This document shows positions 41,646 through 48,379 of a stretch of 64,000 bases of DNA, piece after piece. The first letter of the stretch is position 1; every line of letters begins with the position of its first letter. A program made the position numbers and the translations under genes. The stretch comes from Ophiodon elongatus. Its lineage: Eukaryota > Chordata > Actinopteri > Perciformes > Hexagrammidae. The notes beneath the pieces were generated by a model that saw nothing but the letters and a program-made list of their open reading frames with translations, did not search any database and was not told the origin of the DNA. The stretch lies in NCBI GenBank assembly GCA_016806645.1, contig JACSYO010000697.1, positions 372,001 through 436,000 on the forward strand, read 5' to 3'.

Positions 41646-44600
41646 TGATGATGATTGCCTTTTGGTCCTGTTTTCTTTTCTTGTTATCTCGTCATTGTAA
41701 ACCTCCTGTGATCACATGAAGCTGGCCACCACTCCAATTGCATTTACTTCCCACTTAATCGGTTGTTATGGTTATTAAGCTGTTGGTTGAAAGTTGACAT
41801 GTGGCAGTCATCACGCGACACGGGTGTGACTCATGCTCCTAAAACCAGGCTGTCATAAAATAGATGCCAAGCTTGGTTTGTACAGTTTCCAGCCTCCAAT
41901 ACTATCAACTTAAATATACGAACCATGTCATTAGTGCGCCACACTGTTGGGTGTGTCTGTTTGTGTTTGGAAACAATGATGGACATATAGTATAAATGAA
42001 CCCACGTGAACTTTGTGAAATGTCAGCTGAGCACACGTACAGAACTGTAGTCTTCCCTGTAGGCCACATAGCCTTCAGTTGTAAAAGAGTGTGTCACAGG
42101 CCTTTCAGAGTTCAGCTTGGGCCCTTGGACACGAGCCTCTTGGAACAATCTGGACAGCGGAAGCTGCGTCCTCGGGCTCTGGACTGAACCCAGATCTGCC
42201 AACCCCTTACGGCATTGCATAAACCTGAAACTTCTCCTCAGTTCAGTTCAGTTCACTTCACATCATCAGCCTGTCCTGCTCGGGCATTAATAGCCCCCAA
42301 ACTGCCATGAGTGCACCCATGTGTGCCAGCAGGAGCATGTGCGTGCACAGCAGCCAGTCAGGTTTTGGTTCTAAGAGCATGAACATTAAAGAGCTGCTTC
42401 ACTGTCATTGTTGTGGTTATTATGTCAATCCTGACTACTTTGTTGAAAGTAGTTGAAAACGTTTTTTCCCAGTATTGCCAGAGAAGATGCGAATGCCACT
42501 TCATTATAAGATCTGACCCAATCGCACTATGACGCAACTTAGCTGCACACCCAAACTGTGGTTCTGCATAGTAAAAGTTTACAGTAGCGACATTTGTCCT
42601 CCGAGCATGCTACAGTATTATTAACTTCTCTAAATTTGTGTGTGTTGTTTGTGTCCCTGTGTCCCTGTGTCCCTCTCCCGGTCTGCGTGCACGTCTGTGG
42701 TTGTCCTCTCTGGCTAACAGGAGCGTCCTCACAGCGCGATGGAGCAGCAGCTGTGTGCTGTGGAAAGCGGGCGGCCCAGGATGAGTGTGGAGGAGCAGCT
42801 GGAGAGGATCCGCCGCCACCAGCAGGGTGCCCTCAGGGAGAAAAAGAAAGGTCTCCACGTCCGGGGTGGCAGCCAGGAGAACACGCCCTCCCGCAGTCAC
42901 TCGTTTACAAAAGAAAACCATTTTCGAATGCAGGTACTGGATGACCGCTGACCTAAGTTCTGAGTAGGCTGGTATCAAATCCTGCAATTCATGTCATGTC
43001 AACCAATCTCACTCCATTTTTGTCCCTTTTTTTCCTGTCTCTCTTCTAGCCCCAAATGAGGCGCAGAGAAGAGGGGATAAGTATTGGCATTGAAGAGCTG
43101 GAGGCCTCACTCAGGGAGCAGGAGGTGGTGAGGGACCAGGAGACGCCCGCAGAGGAGATTGCCCGTCTCAGAGAAGCCTCGCAGGATGACCACTTAAATA
43201 TGGACCGCGAGGTGAGGCACAGCAGCTGGCTGTCTTACGCATCAGACGGAGAGGGCTAATATTAATACACGCAAATTATTTAGGAAATCACTTCAAGTAT
43301 TCTGGATTTGATTCTCAATACCACTACTCTGATAATTAAAGAAACAAACCCAATTCCATGGTATTAGTATTAAAACACATATTGTTGCCTTAATATCACA
43401 CATATGATAAATACAAATTTGTGTCTTGATTGACAGGTACATTTTAAAAAGCATACTTTGATTTTAGCTCGATGAAGAGCCATGGTTGTGTGGACCTCAG
43501 TGCATTTGACAACATATTTTAACAAAAGAAATGTTAATCACTGCAATTCCATACTTGCAGTCCTTCCACAGAAATCAATTACTTAATTATAATTCAATTT
43601 TTTTATATATTTTTTGTATCAATCTACAAAAATGCAAAGTTGCATAACATTGTTGGCAGGAATTATTCCAAAGGCTATAAATACTCCTTCTACTAAAATC
43701 TTTTCCTTCGGCTGCCTATAAGCCATGCACTTGATTTTAAGTTGCTTCTTGCTGTCTTTCCAAGAGTTCACGCCCTTTCTCTGGATCACATCAGTAGAAT
43801 TCCCAACTGATCTCTGCCTGCTGCAGAATGTCTCACATTAAGTGTTTCTTCATGCTCGTTTTAATTCGTACACACCCAAATGAAAATGTGGAACAGGCTC
43901 CCTGTGCTGATGATAACGATCATCTGTTATTTGTATATAAATGTTCTGTTTATATCATTTTCTGATTTTAGGTCTGCATTTATTTGTTTTTAGCTTGTGG
44001 CGTTTTTCTTTCATTTGTAAAGCATGTAGCATCCCATTCATTTGTATGAAGATTGCAATGTAAAGTGTTTGTGTGTGCGTTTTGTTTCTTCAGCTTTCTG
44101 TGCCTGACAAAGTGCTGATTCCTGAGCGCTATGTGGAGTCGGACCCCGAGGAGGCCCTGAGCCCTGAGCAGGAGGCTGATAAGCAGAGGAAAGTGGATCG
44201 CATCAAAGCCCTCATAGCCAAAAACAGGTACAAGAGTCCTCATGGTCCGTCTGTAGAGGTAACTTTTAATAAGCAGGGACACGGTTGCTCAGATCATTGA
44301 TGTTAAGTATGGATCTTTGGACAGAGAGGCTATCTATGCAGGCGAGAGCTGATATTTCCCCAGCAGAGGTCATGCAGGAAATTATTTCTCGGGGTGAGGG
44401 GGTTAGTTTGGGATCATAGCAGGGCATCACGATGGACGTGTGCTCTTAACCATGCACATCAGTGCCTCAGATGTTCAGAAAAGCCCGCGCTCTTATCTCC
44501 GAGCTACTGTGACATTTGATTCTGAATGTCAGCCCTCTTGAATTGATTTTAAAAGAGATAGCCTCTCTGTCCCGAGGTAATTGTTGTTCATTCTGAAACT

Positions 44601-45202
44601 ATGTTTACAGTTAAAGCTGTGTACTGCGTAGTACATGGACCATATGGTATGTGTATTTGTTCTCCCAGCATGCAGAATGTGCTGCCTAGTGTGGCCCTAA
44701 GCCCCGAGGAGGAGAACGAAGTGGAGGTTACGGTACAGGAGAAAGAGAAGATGATTAATATGTCCTATGAGCTGGCAGCGGAGGCCTCCAAACGCAGCAA
44801 GCTGGTAGCAGGTACGTTCTCCAGAGAGCAGAGGGACGGGATCAAGTAATGCACGTGATAAAAGAAACGCTTGTGTGAGCCTGTTCTGAAAAATGGCTAC
44901 TTTTTCACTGTGGTTCATCAAACTGCAGCTGCTTCCATTGTCTTTGTGTTCGGTCATTTATCACTGTAGTCTCAGTCGGCTCTTCATTCATTTCATTGAC
45001 TTCGGTGATTATTGTCTGTGTTGTTTGGCCGTTTAGCTCCCGATGTGATCTGTTTTTGTTGTTCTGTGTTTGCCTGCGTGTGTTGGACATCTCCCTCTGT
45101 TTCATTGCAGTGAAAAGCCTGTCGTCCCCTTCCTCACCCCTTCCACAGCCTCCTAACACACCCCCCCAACTCACTGATGGGTCTCACTTCATGTGTGTGT
45201 AG
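12208..45202 (+). CDS. plekha5: Pleckstrin homology domain-containing family A member 5 (span of in-window coding exons, 5' end missing)
   Basis: Twenty-five exons were joined by hand, each with GT-AG sites and matching phases. With every cassette included they give about 1204 codons plus stop; the human protein is about 1116 residues. Local residues 1-12 are the end of WW2 and 94-192 the PH domain. Residues 200-530 are Ser/Pro-rich, 643-825 helical and coiled-coil-like, 826-878 Pro-rich, and the C-terminus reads HFMCV. PLEKHA5 (PEPP2) binds phosphoinositides through the PH domain and works as an adaptor at membranes and junctions. Assignment to PLEKHA5 rather than PLEKHA6 or PLEKHA7 rests on the WW exon (CKHP, DNCIFVVNEQ), the DSTGMKLWKKRWFVL PH segment, and the tail. 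The neighbour aebp2 agrees with vertebrate synteny. WW1 and the true start codon are not in the window. Confidence 0.95.
16038..16300. repeat. Dispersed teleost repeat with A-rich tail
   Basis: It begins with a GGCAAGGCAAGG run, then TTTATTTGTATAGCAC and GGCAATTCAAAGTGCTTCAC, followed by A-rich sequence. I recognise this as a high-copy repeat of fish genomes, probably of retroposon origin. The class is not assigned from sequence alone. Confidence 0.7.
17495..17700. repeat. Dispersed teleost repeat, 'TTAATCAATTAATCGGCAACTA' family
   Basis: The segment runs from the GGTTAATCAATTAATCGGCA block through AAATGCCAGAAATGGCC and GTAAACTGAACATATTTGGG. It follows the block order of a common fish interspersed element. 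A related, more degraded copy is at about 39045-39300. Ends and class are approximate. Confidence 0.6.
19664..19784 (+). CDS. plekha5: plekha5 exon: linker between WW2 and PH
   Basis: The acceptor is TTTTAG|A and the donor AGA|GTGAGT. It encodes SASKVPANEKKDRPLSTM followed by SEASNYTGGSDYATN, matching the family's linker. The ATG at 19716-19718 sits in a GCACCATGA context and is in frame. It could start an isoform without WW domains. Confidence 0.95.
19934..20038 (+). CDS. plekha5: plekha5 exon: basic segment and start of PH domain
   Basis: The acceptor is TTCTAG|GC and the donor CAG|GTGAGC. It is 35 codons in phase 0. It encodes the basic stretch KKIHNFGKRSNSIRRNPTAP and then the first PH strand, VIKRNWLYKQ. 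Confidence 0.96.
20039..22174. other. plekha5: plekha5 intron (about 2.1 kb)
   Basis: No exon seen. A fragment of a dispersed repeat lies near 20145-20225. The rest is unremarkable. Confidence 0.7.
20145..20225. repeat. Fragment of a dispersed teleost repeat
   Basis: The wording TCAACAGCTAGTGGATGGAT, followed directly by TGCCATGAAATCTGG, resembles a very common percomorph repeat block. Only about 80 bp is recognisable. Confidence 0.5.
22175..22247 (+). CDS. plekha5: plekha5 exon: PH domain beta strands
   Basis: The acceptor is TTTCAG|GA and the donor AGAG|GTGAGT. It encodes DSTGMKLWKKRWFVLSDLCL then FYYR. The basic cluster K-x2-KKR, just before the WFVL strand, is where phosphoinositide headgroups are held in this PH family. 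One base is left over to complete Asp in the next exon. Confidence 0.97.
22248..24335. other. plekha5: plekha5 intron (about 2.1 kb) with CA repeat
   Basis: No exon seen. It contains a CA/CGCA microsatellite at 23812-23869. Confidence 0.7.
23812..23869. repeat. CA microsatellite grading into ACGCAC
   Basis: An uninterrupted AC run is followed by ACACGC units. Confidence 0.95.
24336..24436 (+). CDS. plekha5: plekha5 exon: central PH domain
   Basis: The acceptor is CTGTAG|AT and the donor AAG|GTCAGT. It encodes DENEEGILGSILLPSF followed by RVSMLSVDDHINRKYAFK. The GSILLPSF core is characteristic of the PLEKHA4-7 PH domains. Confidence 0.97.
24603..24698. repeat. 24-bp minisatellite, four copies
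   Basis: Four units beginning GGTAGTGGTCTTAAACC start at 24603, 24627, 24651 and 24675. One carries a C-to-G change and the last lacks a C. Confidence 0.92.
24762..25270. mobile_element. TTAA-flanked non-autonomous inverted-repeat element, GC-rich
   Basis: TTAA occurs at 24762-24765 and 25267-25270. The termini 24763-24784 and 25248-25269 are imperfect inverted repeats, with about 17 of 22 positions matching and both beginning TAAAGTTACT. The roughly 500-bp interior is much more GC-rich than the intron. It includes a 21-bp tandem duplication that starts GAGCAGAGCTCCGCC near 25078. A TTAA target is typical of piggyBac-type transposons, but no transposase is encoded and the class is inferred. 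Confidence 0.6.
26305..26420 (+). CDS. plekha5: plekha5 exon: end of PH domain
   Basis: The acceptor is AACAG|GC and the donor AG|GTTTGT. It encodes ATHPNMRTYYFCSDTAKEME, then AWMKVMTDAAL, including the invariant Trp of the C-terminal PH helix. VHSEPVKR follows. The donor is not the strongest consensus, but phase and homology fix it. Confidence 0.96.
26421..28003. other. plekha5: plekha5 intron (about 1.6 kb)
   Basis: Nothing beyond ordinary intronic sequence was recognised. Confidence 0.7.
28004..28510 (+). CDS. plekha5: plekha5 exon: post-PH region
   Basis: The acceptor is GTCAG|GT and the donor GGAG|GTTGGC. Its 168 full codons include PEIQNNQLNRE, ERYGFQKDG, LTKINSIKLQ and SMQQLEQWVRTQRGR, all family landmarks. 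The middle is Gln/Pro/Thr-rich and presumably disordered. The reading frame crosses the donor and stops three codons into the intron. Confidence 0.96.
28511..29982. other. plekha5: plekha5 intron (about 1.5 kb)
   Basis: It has a poly(T) run at 28617-28634. No exon seen. Confidence 0.7.
29983..30463 (+). CDS. plekha5: plekha5 exon: Ser/Pro/Tyr-rich middle
   Basis: The acceptor is CCCCCCAG|CA and the donor AACAAG|GTCGGT. It encodes ITSYQTLPRNMPSHR, then KRRSMRDDTMWQLFEWQQRQ, SPKTMINLSDHA, the SIPPSPSHGSL repeat region, and RGDMSIDRRHR. The clusters around RRSM and SPSPSHGS are plausible phosphorylation and 14-3-3 sites (inference). Confidence 0.97.
30464..31075. other. plekha5: plekha5 intron (612 bp)
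   Basis: Nothing recognised beyond the splice sites. Confidence 0.75.
31076..31159 (+). CDS. plekha5: plekha5 exon: YAYTPDRRS segment
   Basis: The acceptor is CTGCAG|TA and the donor ACA|GTACGT. Its 28 codons in phase 0 encode YAYTPDRRSMPAGIP and then TITAQSLQGKT. In the shorter form it joins directly to the LSPEDYRDH exon at 36797. Confidence 0.95.
31160..31887. other. plekha5: plekha5 intron (728 bp)
   Basis: It ends in a CTCC-repeat polypyrimidine tract (about 31861-31883) in front of the next acceptor. Nothing else recognised. Confidence 0.75.
31888..32007 (+). CDS. plekha5: plekha5 cassette exon 1: PEELTLLLIKLRRQQAEL helix
   Basis: The acceptor is CTCGCAG|CC and the donor AAG|GTCAGG. 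It is exactly 40 codons in phase 0. It encodes a predicted amphipathic helix, PEELTLLLIKLRRQQAELNS, followed by HTVAQLMQLNMDG. Related sequence occurs in long isoforms of PLEKHA5/6/7. As a symmetric exon it can be skipped without a frameshift. Confidence 0.9.
32008..33059. other. plekha5: plekha5 intron (about 1.05 kb)
   Basis: It contains a GAGAGC-rich patch near 32945-32985. No exon seen. Confidence 0.7.
33060..33113 (+). CDS. plekha5: plekha5 cassette exon 2: NDILSHHLQRNLMYLDNQ
   Basis: The acceptor is TGTTAG|AA and the donor CAG|GTGGGG. It is 18 codons in phase 0 and continues the helix of the previous cassette. It is recognisable from long isoforms of the family. Confidence 0.9.
33114..34020. 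other. plekha5: plekha5 intron (907 bp) with GA repeat
   Basis: It carries a GA/GAAA repeat at 33855-33922, close to the downstream acceptor. Confidence 0.75.
33855..33922. repeat. GA-rich microsatellite
   Basis: AG dinucleotides are interrupted by AAAG units, giving a purine-only run on the + strand. Confidence 0.92.
34021..34101 (+). CDS. plekha5: plekha5 cassette exon 3: MKENDPLIVMTHTLIENS
   Basis: The acceptor is GGAATAG|AT and the donor CAA|GTAAGG. It is 27 codons in phase 0, ending APRPQLYQQ. The acceptor has a poor pyrimidine tract (CACACTGGAATAG), as expected for a regulated cassette. Confidence 0.9.
34102..36796. other. plekha5: plekha5 intron (about 2.7 kb)
   Basis: No exon seen. 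A DNA-transposon-like element is at about 35441-36010 (listed separately). Confidence 0.7.
35441..36010. mobile_element. Degenerate non-autonomous DNA transposon (Tc1/mariner-like)
   Basis: The termini at 35448-35469 (with AAATATTTGGACAGTG) and 35981-36002 (with CACTGTCCTAATATTT) are inverted repeats matching at about 19 of 22 positions. The inner sequence near the left end (TTTTGGCTC, GATTTGAAATG, TTAAAGTGC) follows a common fish repeat with this TIR. No transposase frame is present. The class assignment is from recognition and is tentative. Confidence 0.65.
36797..36856 (+). CDS. plekha5: plekha5 exon: LSPEDYRDHAYTCVPEEDID
   Basis: The acceptor is TTCACAG|CT and the donor GAT|GTAAGT. Its 20 codons in phase 0 lead into the coiled-coil exons. 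Confidence 0.93.
36946..37026 (+). CDS. plekha5: plekha5 exon: start of coiled coil
   Basis: The acceptor is TCTACAG|AG and the donor AAG|GTGACT. It encodes SKLSRLCEQDKVV followed by EDKLQQLYREK, with heptad-like leucines. Confidence 0.96.
37027..37738. other. plekha5: plekha5 intron (712 bp)
   Basis: AT-rich. No feature recognised with confidence. Confidence 0.75.
37739..37888 (+). CDS. plekha5: plekha5 exon: coiled coil, ALLSASQEIEM
   Basis: The acceptor is CCCTCAG|CA and the donor GCT|GTGAGT. Its 50 codons encode TLETALLSASQEIEM, then QQRDLLQSGLLSTCRELSR, one of the most conserved parts of the family. Confidence 0.97.
38039..38140 (+). CDS. plekha5: plekha5 exon: coiled coil, WREYEKLEGDV
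   Basis: The acceptor is AACCAG|GA and the donor CAG|GTAGGA. It encodes 34 codons, from ELEVSWREYEKLEGDVSLAK to LEQLEALGSPQ. Confidence 0.96.
38141..38830. other. plekha5: plekha5 intron (690 bp) ending in a TG/GTGC repeat
   Basis: The last roughly 100 bp is the microsatellite listed separately. No other feature was recognised. Confidence 0.8.
38731..38822. repeat. TG repeat grading into GTGC, abutting a splice acceptor
   Basis: About 30 GT units are followed by GTGC units up to the acceptor GCTCTCAG at 38823-38830. The usual polypyrimidine tract is largely replaced by the repeat. Confidence 0.95.
38831..38986 (+). CDS. plekha5: plekha5 exon: IQKELWRIQDVMEAL helix
   Basis: The acceptor is CTCTCAG|AC and the donor GAG|GTGAGG. 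It encodes VRIQKELWRIQDVMEALNKN, then SLYGPKTNISHYNNE. Homology makes the exon certain despite the odd acceptor. Confidence 0.96.
38987..39544. other. plekha5: plekha5 intron (558 bp) with dispersed repeat
   Basis: Much of it is the degraded repeat at 39045-39300. Confidence 0.7.
39045..39300. repeat. Degraded copy of the 'AATCGACAACAATTTTGG' teleost repeat family
   Basis: It shares block order with 17495-17700: AATTAATCGACAACAATTTT, AAGCGAAAATG, GAATATCTTTGGCTTTTGGA. Near the end it has AAAAAGTTAATCGATCAGG followed by GTCGAAGCCCTGCAGCT. Confidence 0.55.
39545..39703 (+). CDS. plekha5: plekha5 probable cassette exon: proline-rich
   Basis: The acceptor is CTCCAG|GA and the donor AGC|GTAAGC. 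It is 53 codons in phase 0. It encodes EDDDSVPPRPPLPQSYEP, a class II-like SH3-ligand motif, then a Pro/Ser-rich stretch and HRPEDRKAGHRNGTHS. It is symmetric, and short forms of the protein can join the flanking exons directly. Confidence 0.88.
39704..40361. other. plekha5: plekha5 intron (658 bp)
   Basis: T-rich, with a short TG repeat at 40311-40332 just before the acceptor region. Confidence 0.75.
40362..40482 (+). CDS. plekha5: plekha5 exon: YRLYKSEPELTTVAEVDESNGE
   Basis: The acceptor is CTGCAG|GG and the donor AAAG|GTGCAT. The block GPDYRLYKSEPELTTVAEVD is a family signature. The exon ends with one base that pairs with GG of the next exon to give Gly. Confidence 0.97.
40483..41323. 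other. plekha5: plekha5 intron (841 bp)
   Basis: Nothing beyond ordinary sequence recognised. Confidence 0.75.
41324..41439 (+). CDS. plekha5: plekha5 exon: PVGIVPPRTRSPVPESSS
   Basis: The acceptor is CTGCTAG|GG and the donor ACG|GTGAGT. It encodes YPVGIVPPRTRSPVPESSSI, then ASYVTLRKSKRPDPRT, as in the family. Confidence 0.97.
41440..42720. other. plekha5: plekha5 intron (about 1.3 kb) with ATT/AAT fold-back
   Basis: It contains a triplet-repeat palindrome at 41589-41657. No exon seen. Confidence 0.75.
41589..41657. repeat. (ATT)n-(AAT)n palindromic triplet repeat
   Basis: ACT/ATT triplets flip at about 41615 to AAT triplets and end in GAT units, so the two halves are reverse complements. 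Confidence 0.93.
42721..42933 (+). CDS. plekha5: plekha5 exon: MSVEEQLERIRRHQQ
   Basis: The acceptor is CTAACAG|GA and the donor CAG|GTACTG. Its 71 codons include PRMSVEEQLERIRRHQQGAL followed by REKKKGL, a basic helical segment conserved across PLEKHA5/6/7. Confidence 0.97.
43050..43211 (+). CDS. plekha5: plekha5 exon: acidic/basic helix after the basic segment
   Basis: The acceptor is CTTCTAG|CC and the donor GAG|GTGAGG. Its 54 codons encode PQMRRREEGISIGIEELEA, then RDQETPAEEIARLREA and MDRE. The spacing of the ETPAEEIARL block matches human PLEKHA5. Confidence 0.93.
43212..44093. other. plekha5: plekha5 intron (882 bp)
   Basis: AT-rich. No feature recognised. Confidence 0.75.
44094..44227 (+). 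CDS. plekha5: plekha5 exon: VPDKVLIPERYVESDPEE
   Basis: The acceptor is CTTCAG|CT. It encodes LSVPDKVLIPERYVESDPEE, then RIKALIAKN. I end it at AG|GTACAA because only that donor keeps the next exon open. A second donor, GAG|GTAACT after 44258, would extend it by 31 bp and then hit an early stop in any downstream exon. Confidence 0.88.
44228..44668. other. plekha5: plekha5 intron (441 bp)
   Basis: It includes the possible 31-bp exon extension to 44258. Nothing else recognised. Confidence 0.75.
44669..44811 (+). CDS. plekha5: plekha5 exon: SMQNVLPSVALSPEEENEVEV
   Basis: The acceptor is TCCCAG|CA and the donor GCAG|GTACGT. It encodes SMQNVLPSVALSPEEENE, then QEKEKMINMSYELAAEASKR and SKLVA. Confidence 0.92.
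45111..45202 (+). CDS. plekha5: plekha5 last coding exon ending HFMCV-stop
   Basis: The acceptor is TTGCAG|TG. It encodes VKSLSSPSSPLPQPPNTPPQ followed by LTDGSHFMCV and TAG at 45200-45202. The tail nearly matches human PLEKHA5, so this is the main C-terminus. MCV at the very end resembles a class II PDZ ligand (inference). Confidence 0.96.
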
Positions 45203-45954
45203 TAGCACCAGTAAGGGCCTTCATCAACCTGTTTTTGTCCATACTCACAATGCGAAAGTGTCCTCACTGTTCTAGTCGTTGCCTCTGGGTACAACAAGCA
45301 TGTCATAGTGAAGGGATTGATGGAAAGCTATGTAAAAGTATAAGGATTGGAGCCTGTTGTCATGTGTTTATATGTAGTCTGTGTTTCATTTTGTGCTATT
45401 AGCTTGTAGTCTGTGTAGTCACATGACTCAACTCAACGTTGCTGTAGGACCATTATGTTTTCACCTTTTACCCTATCCTTGTTATGTTGAGGCTCAAATT
45501 ACTTTATTGGCAATGCAATTCAATGCACAGCTCGGCCATATAATCTACCTTTACAAACTTTACCATGTTCAGTTTTTGTTGACATTGTCAGAAATTACGA
45601 GATTCAATACATTTTGTATTACTGGGTTATAGTTAAAGGTGGTGTTGTACTAGACTACGTGATCTTGTCCTCAACATTTACATACATGAGGTGGCAAGAT
45701 AACCTACATTATACAGTCCAGCACAACACCATCACTAACTATCACGATTTAATTAACACCTTTTATGAAGGGGGGGGTCAACGAAACCTGAATATTATAG
45801 GCATGATAAAAGTTGACTTTATGGCAGTTTTTTTGCCTTGCATTAGACGGCACAGGTGGCCACTGAGTGTTTGGGGAACTATGTCAAGTATCCCTTGTCT
45901 GGTATTATTTTTGGAGCATAATTTAACCTTTGCCCCCATTAAAAAGTCTCACAT

Positions 45955-45985
45955 TCTCTCTCTCTCTCTCTCGCTCTCTCTCTAC
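45955..45985. repeat. TC microsatellite forming the polypyrimidine tract
   Basis: TC units with one CG interruption run directly into CTACAG. Confidence 0.9.
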
Positions 45986-45987
45986 AG

Positions 45988-46022
45988 CACAGGCCCTGGC
46001 CTCAGTGAAAACCTACACATGA
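45988..46022 (+). CDS. plekha5: plekha5 possible alternative C-terminal exon start
   Basis: A good acceptor, (TC)n-GCTCTCTCTCTACAG|CA, lies 785 bp after the main stop. Spliced from 44811 it would add AQALASVKTYT and stop at 46020-46022. Spliced from 44227 instead it would read TGPGLSENLHMKETAEEV and stop at 46043-46045. Neither form is proven. The acceptor could also be used only within the 3' UTR. Confidence 0.4.
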
Positions 46023-47066
46023 AGGAAACAGCAGAGGAGGTGTGAAGATGCCCCTGAAGACTTCCCCAAGGACATCAGCACAAGGCCGCAGCCTACAGAG
46101 AGAGAAACTGCCGACTCCGAACTCTGACTTCTGTATGCTCACTGTGACGTCTTACGCTCTTATGCCACCAACAACATTTCCCCTGTGATATTTCTCTGTT
46201 AATTCCCCTCGCCACAGAATACAGCTTGATACTGTTTGTTGCAGTTCCTGTTTTAGTTTTTACAAGGTTTTTAAGGTTATTTTCACTATTTATATGGTTT
46301 TATTAGGTTCTTGTTTGAATGTGGGCCAACATTGGTCCATATATGTATATATGAGGCTAATAGACTGAGCTCTGTTTTTAGCTTAAGGGTCTTGTGACAA
46401 AATGTTTTGGCCACATTTTTCATTCATGTTTCATGATCTGTTCGGAAAGGTTTCAAAAACATATTTTCACATAATTTTACATTTACCAGATAATTAGTCT
46501 TTTATAAGTCACTAACCATTCATATTTATCCATTTATTGTAAAGAACATTTGTCGACGCGAAAGACGAGTTTATAAAAGATGTAGATCTCTCCATTATAA
46601 ATGAAAGGAGGAGTCACTTTATTGCTGCAGACCAAGATTATTTGTAATTTCTCCTGTTTCTGGGTTGTAATTATTTAAAAATGGGATCTTCTGTAGTCCC
46701 TGTCGCATTGTTGCCGACACATATGTGAATGTTTAAGTCACTCTATTCTGTCTTTTTTTGTATTGCTGAGAGATATATTTAAACTGAGAGAAGGAAAAAC
46801 AATCTGAGTTTGGTTCTATTTTATGATATGTTAGTTTGAAGACTTGGAACTAAAAAATAAAATAAAAGTTAGCACATGTAAAAAGCAATAAAAAATCAAA
46901 TGTTTGTGGATCCAGGATTTTGTGTGTACAAAGTGTAATTATCAGAGGTTTACTGTGTGTATATAATGTACATGGTACAGCAGGATGGGGGGATGTATCC
47001 AGCATATGGTTACATACTAAATTTGATTTGCAAATGTTCATATCCCATCTGTTTTATATCATGTTA

Positions 47067-47072
47067 AATAAA
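47067..47072 (+). terminator. plekha5: Poly(A) signal AATAAA of plekha5
   Basis: AATAAA is followed 20-40 bp downstream by a GT/T-rich stretch (GAGTTTGGGTTTTGTTC). Additional AATAAA hexamers at about 46856-46861 and in the AGCAATAAAAAATC context near 46890 could serve as proximal sites. Confidence 0.75.
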
Positions 47073-47095
47073 TGTTGCTGTTCTTAACGAGAGTT

Positions 47096-48360
47096 TGGGT
47101 TTTGTTCTTTACCGCCCATGTAGCCGGCTGTAGTGGACACGCTCGGGTTCAGCTGTGTGCTGCAACACTGGAACGCTGGACTTATATTATGCTAACGTAA
47201 CTCAGGACTGAGTGCATTTAACACAGTATTGAAAAGGGTATTCTATATTTCAGGAATTAAAAATTGTTGAGCTTTATGCGTGAATAGTGGACTCAATTAT
47301 CAGTATCCTCAGATATAATCAATAGTGTATATAAAAGGGTCATTTGGAGGATACAGATAGAGGTGAATGTGGGATGATTTTGTTTGGTTACTCTGACTTG
47401 AGGTCCTCAGTAAGAGTGACAGCTAGTTTAAATATAGAACTATGGCTCCCTCTTGTGGTTTTGCAGCTGCAAAATGAATAGGATTTTACAGTAACTTTGT
47501 ACACAGCATTTACGGTAGTGGAGACCTCATATTTCCCCCAAGTTCAACTTCACAGACTTTGCCTTCTATTTGTCATACAAAAATAAACAACATATAATGT
47601 GTCCCTGAAATGTTTTCATATGCTGTACAATAAGACATAGGGGGGATTGTCCATGTTTCCTAATAAAATATTTCCTATTGGGCCCCTGACCAATAATCCA
47701 TTTTGCTCAGTTGGTAATCCAGCATTGTTTGAGTTAGTAATAACGATCTATTAAAACATATTTGTGGATTTAAAACTCTCAAACGAGCCATCCAGGAGTT
47801 AAAAATGTTGAAGATGTCCATAAATTGATTTTGGTTAAAATTCATCGCAGGCTTTTCCAGATGTGGTCCAGCTGCATGAGGATGAAAACCAGCTGAAGGA
47901 TGTGTCACAACGTGTTCACCTAAAATAGATAGATATATAAATACTTCATTAATCCCGCAAGGGGAAATTTTTTCGTAACAGCAGCATTTTTACATAAGAA
48001 AAACATGTTTACATAAGAAAAGAACAATATAATAGAATAGTAAGAAGAAAATAAGAAAGCATGCACAATATATACAACAAATAGAATAATAATATTAAAT
48101 TAAATGAACTAACAAAACGAAACAGTAGTGCAGATGTAGCCAACAACAAACGAAGGTGCTATGGCTGGGTGGTTTATTTGGCCAGAGGTGATTTATTGTA
48201 GAGTTTATTGCAGAGGGCAGGAATGATCTCTGTGTCGGTCCTTGTGACAGCGGAGCTGGAGGAGTCTGTTGGGGAAGTTATTTTTAAAGAGCACTGGTTA
48301 AAGTACGCTGGCCCTCAGCACTGTGATACTGAAACTAAACGAGTAAACGCAGACGTCCAT
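47096..48360. other. Intergenic gap between plekha5 and aebp2
   Basis: About 1.3 kb without a gene. The right half is repeat-derived (listed separately). The rest shows nothing recognisable. Confidence 0.7.
47925..48290. repeat. Retroelement-derived teleost repeat
   Basis: It contains TTCATTAATCCCGCAAGGGG followed by AAATT, an A-rich middle, GGCAGGAATGATCTCTGTG and GGAGGAGTCTGTTGGGG. I recognise these blocks as the end of a high-copy fish non-LTR element or its derivative. The exact family is not assigned. Confidence 0.65.
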
Positions 48361-48379
48361 ATTTAAAAGGAGCCGTGTG

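Larger units (their letters stand above)
45203..47095 (+). other. plekha5: plekha5 3' untranslated region
   Basis: No canonical AATAAA was seen between 45203 and 45987, so the 3' UTR of the main form probably runs on to the signals further right. TGTATATA Pumilio-type motifs lie at 46344-46351 and 46958-46965. The sequence is AT-rich, as is usual for UTRs. The 3' end is set by the signal at 47067. Confidence 0.65.
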
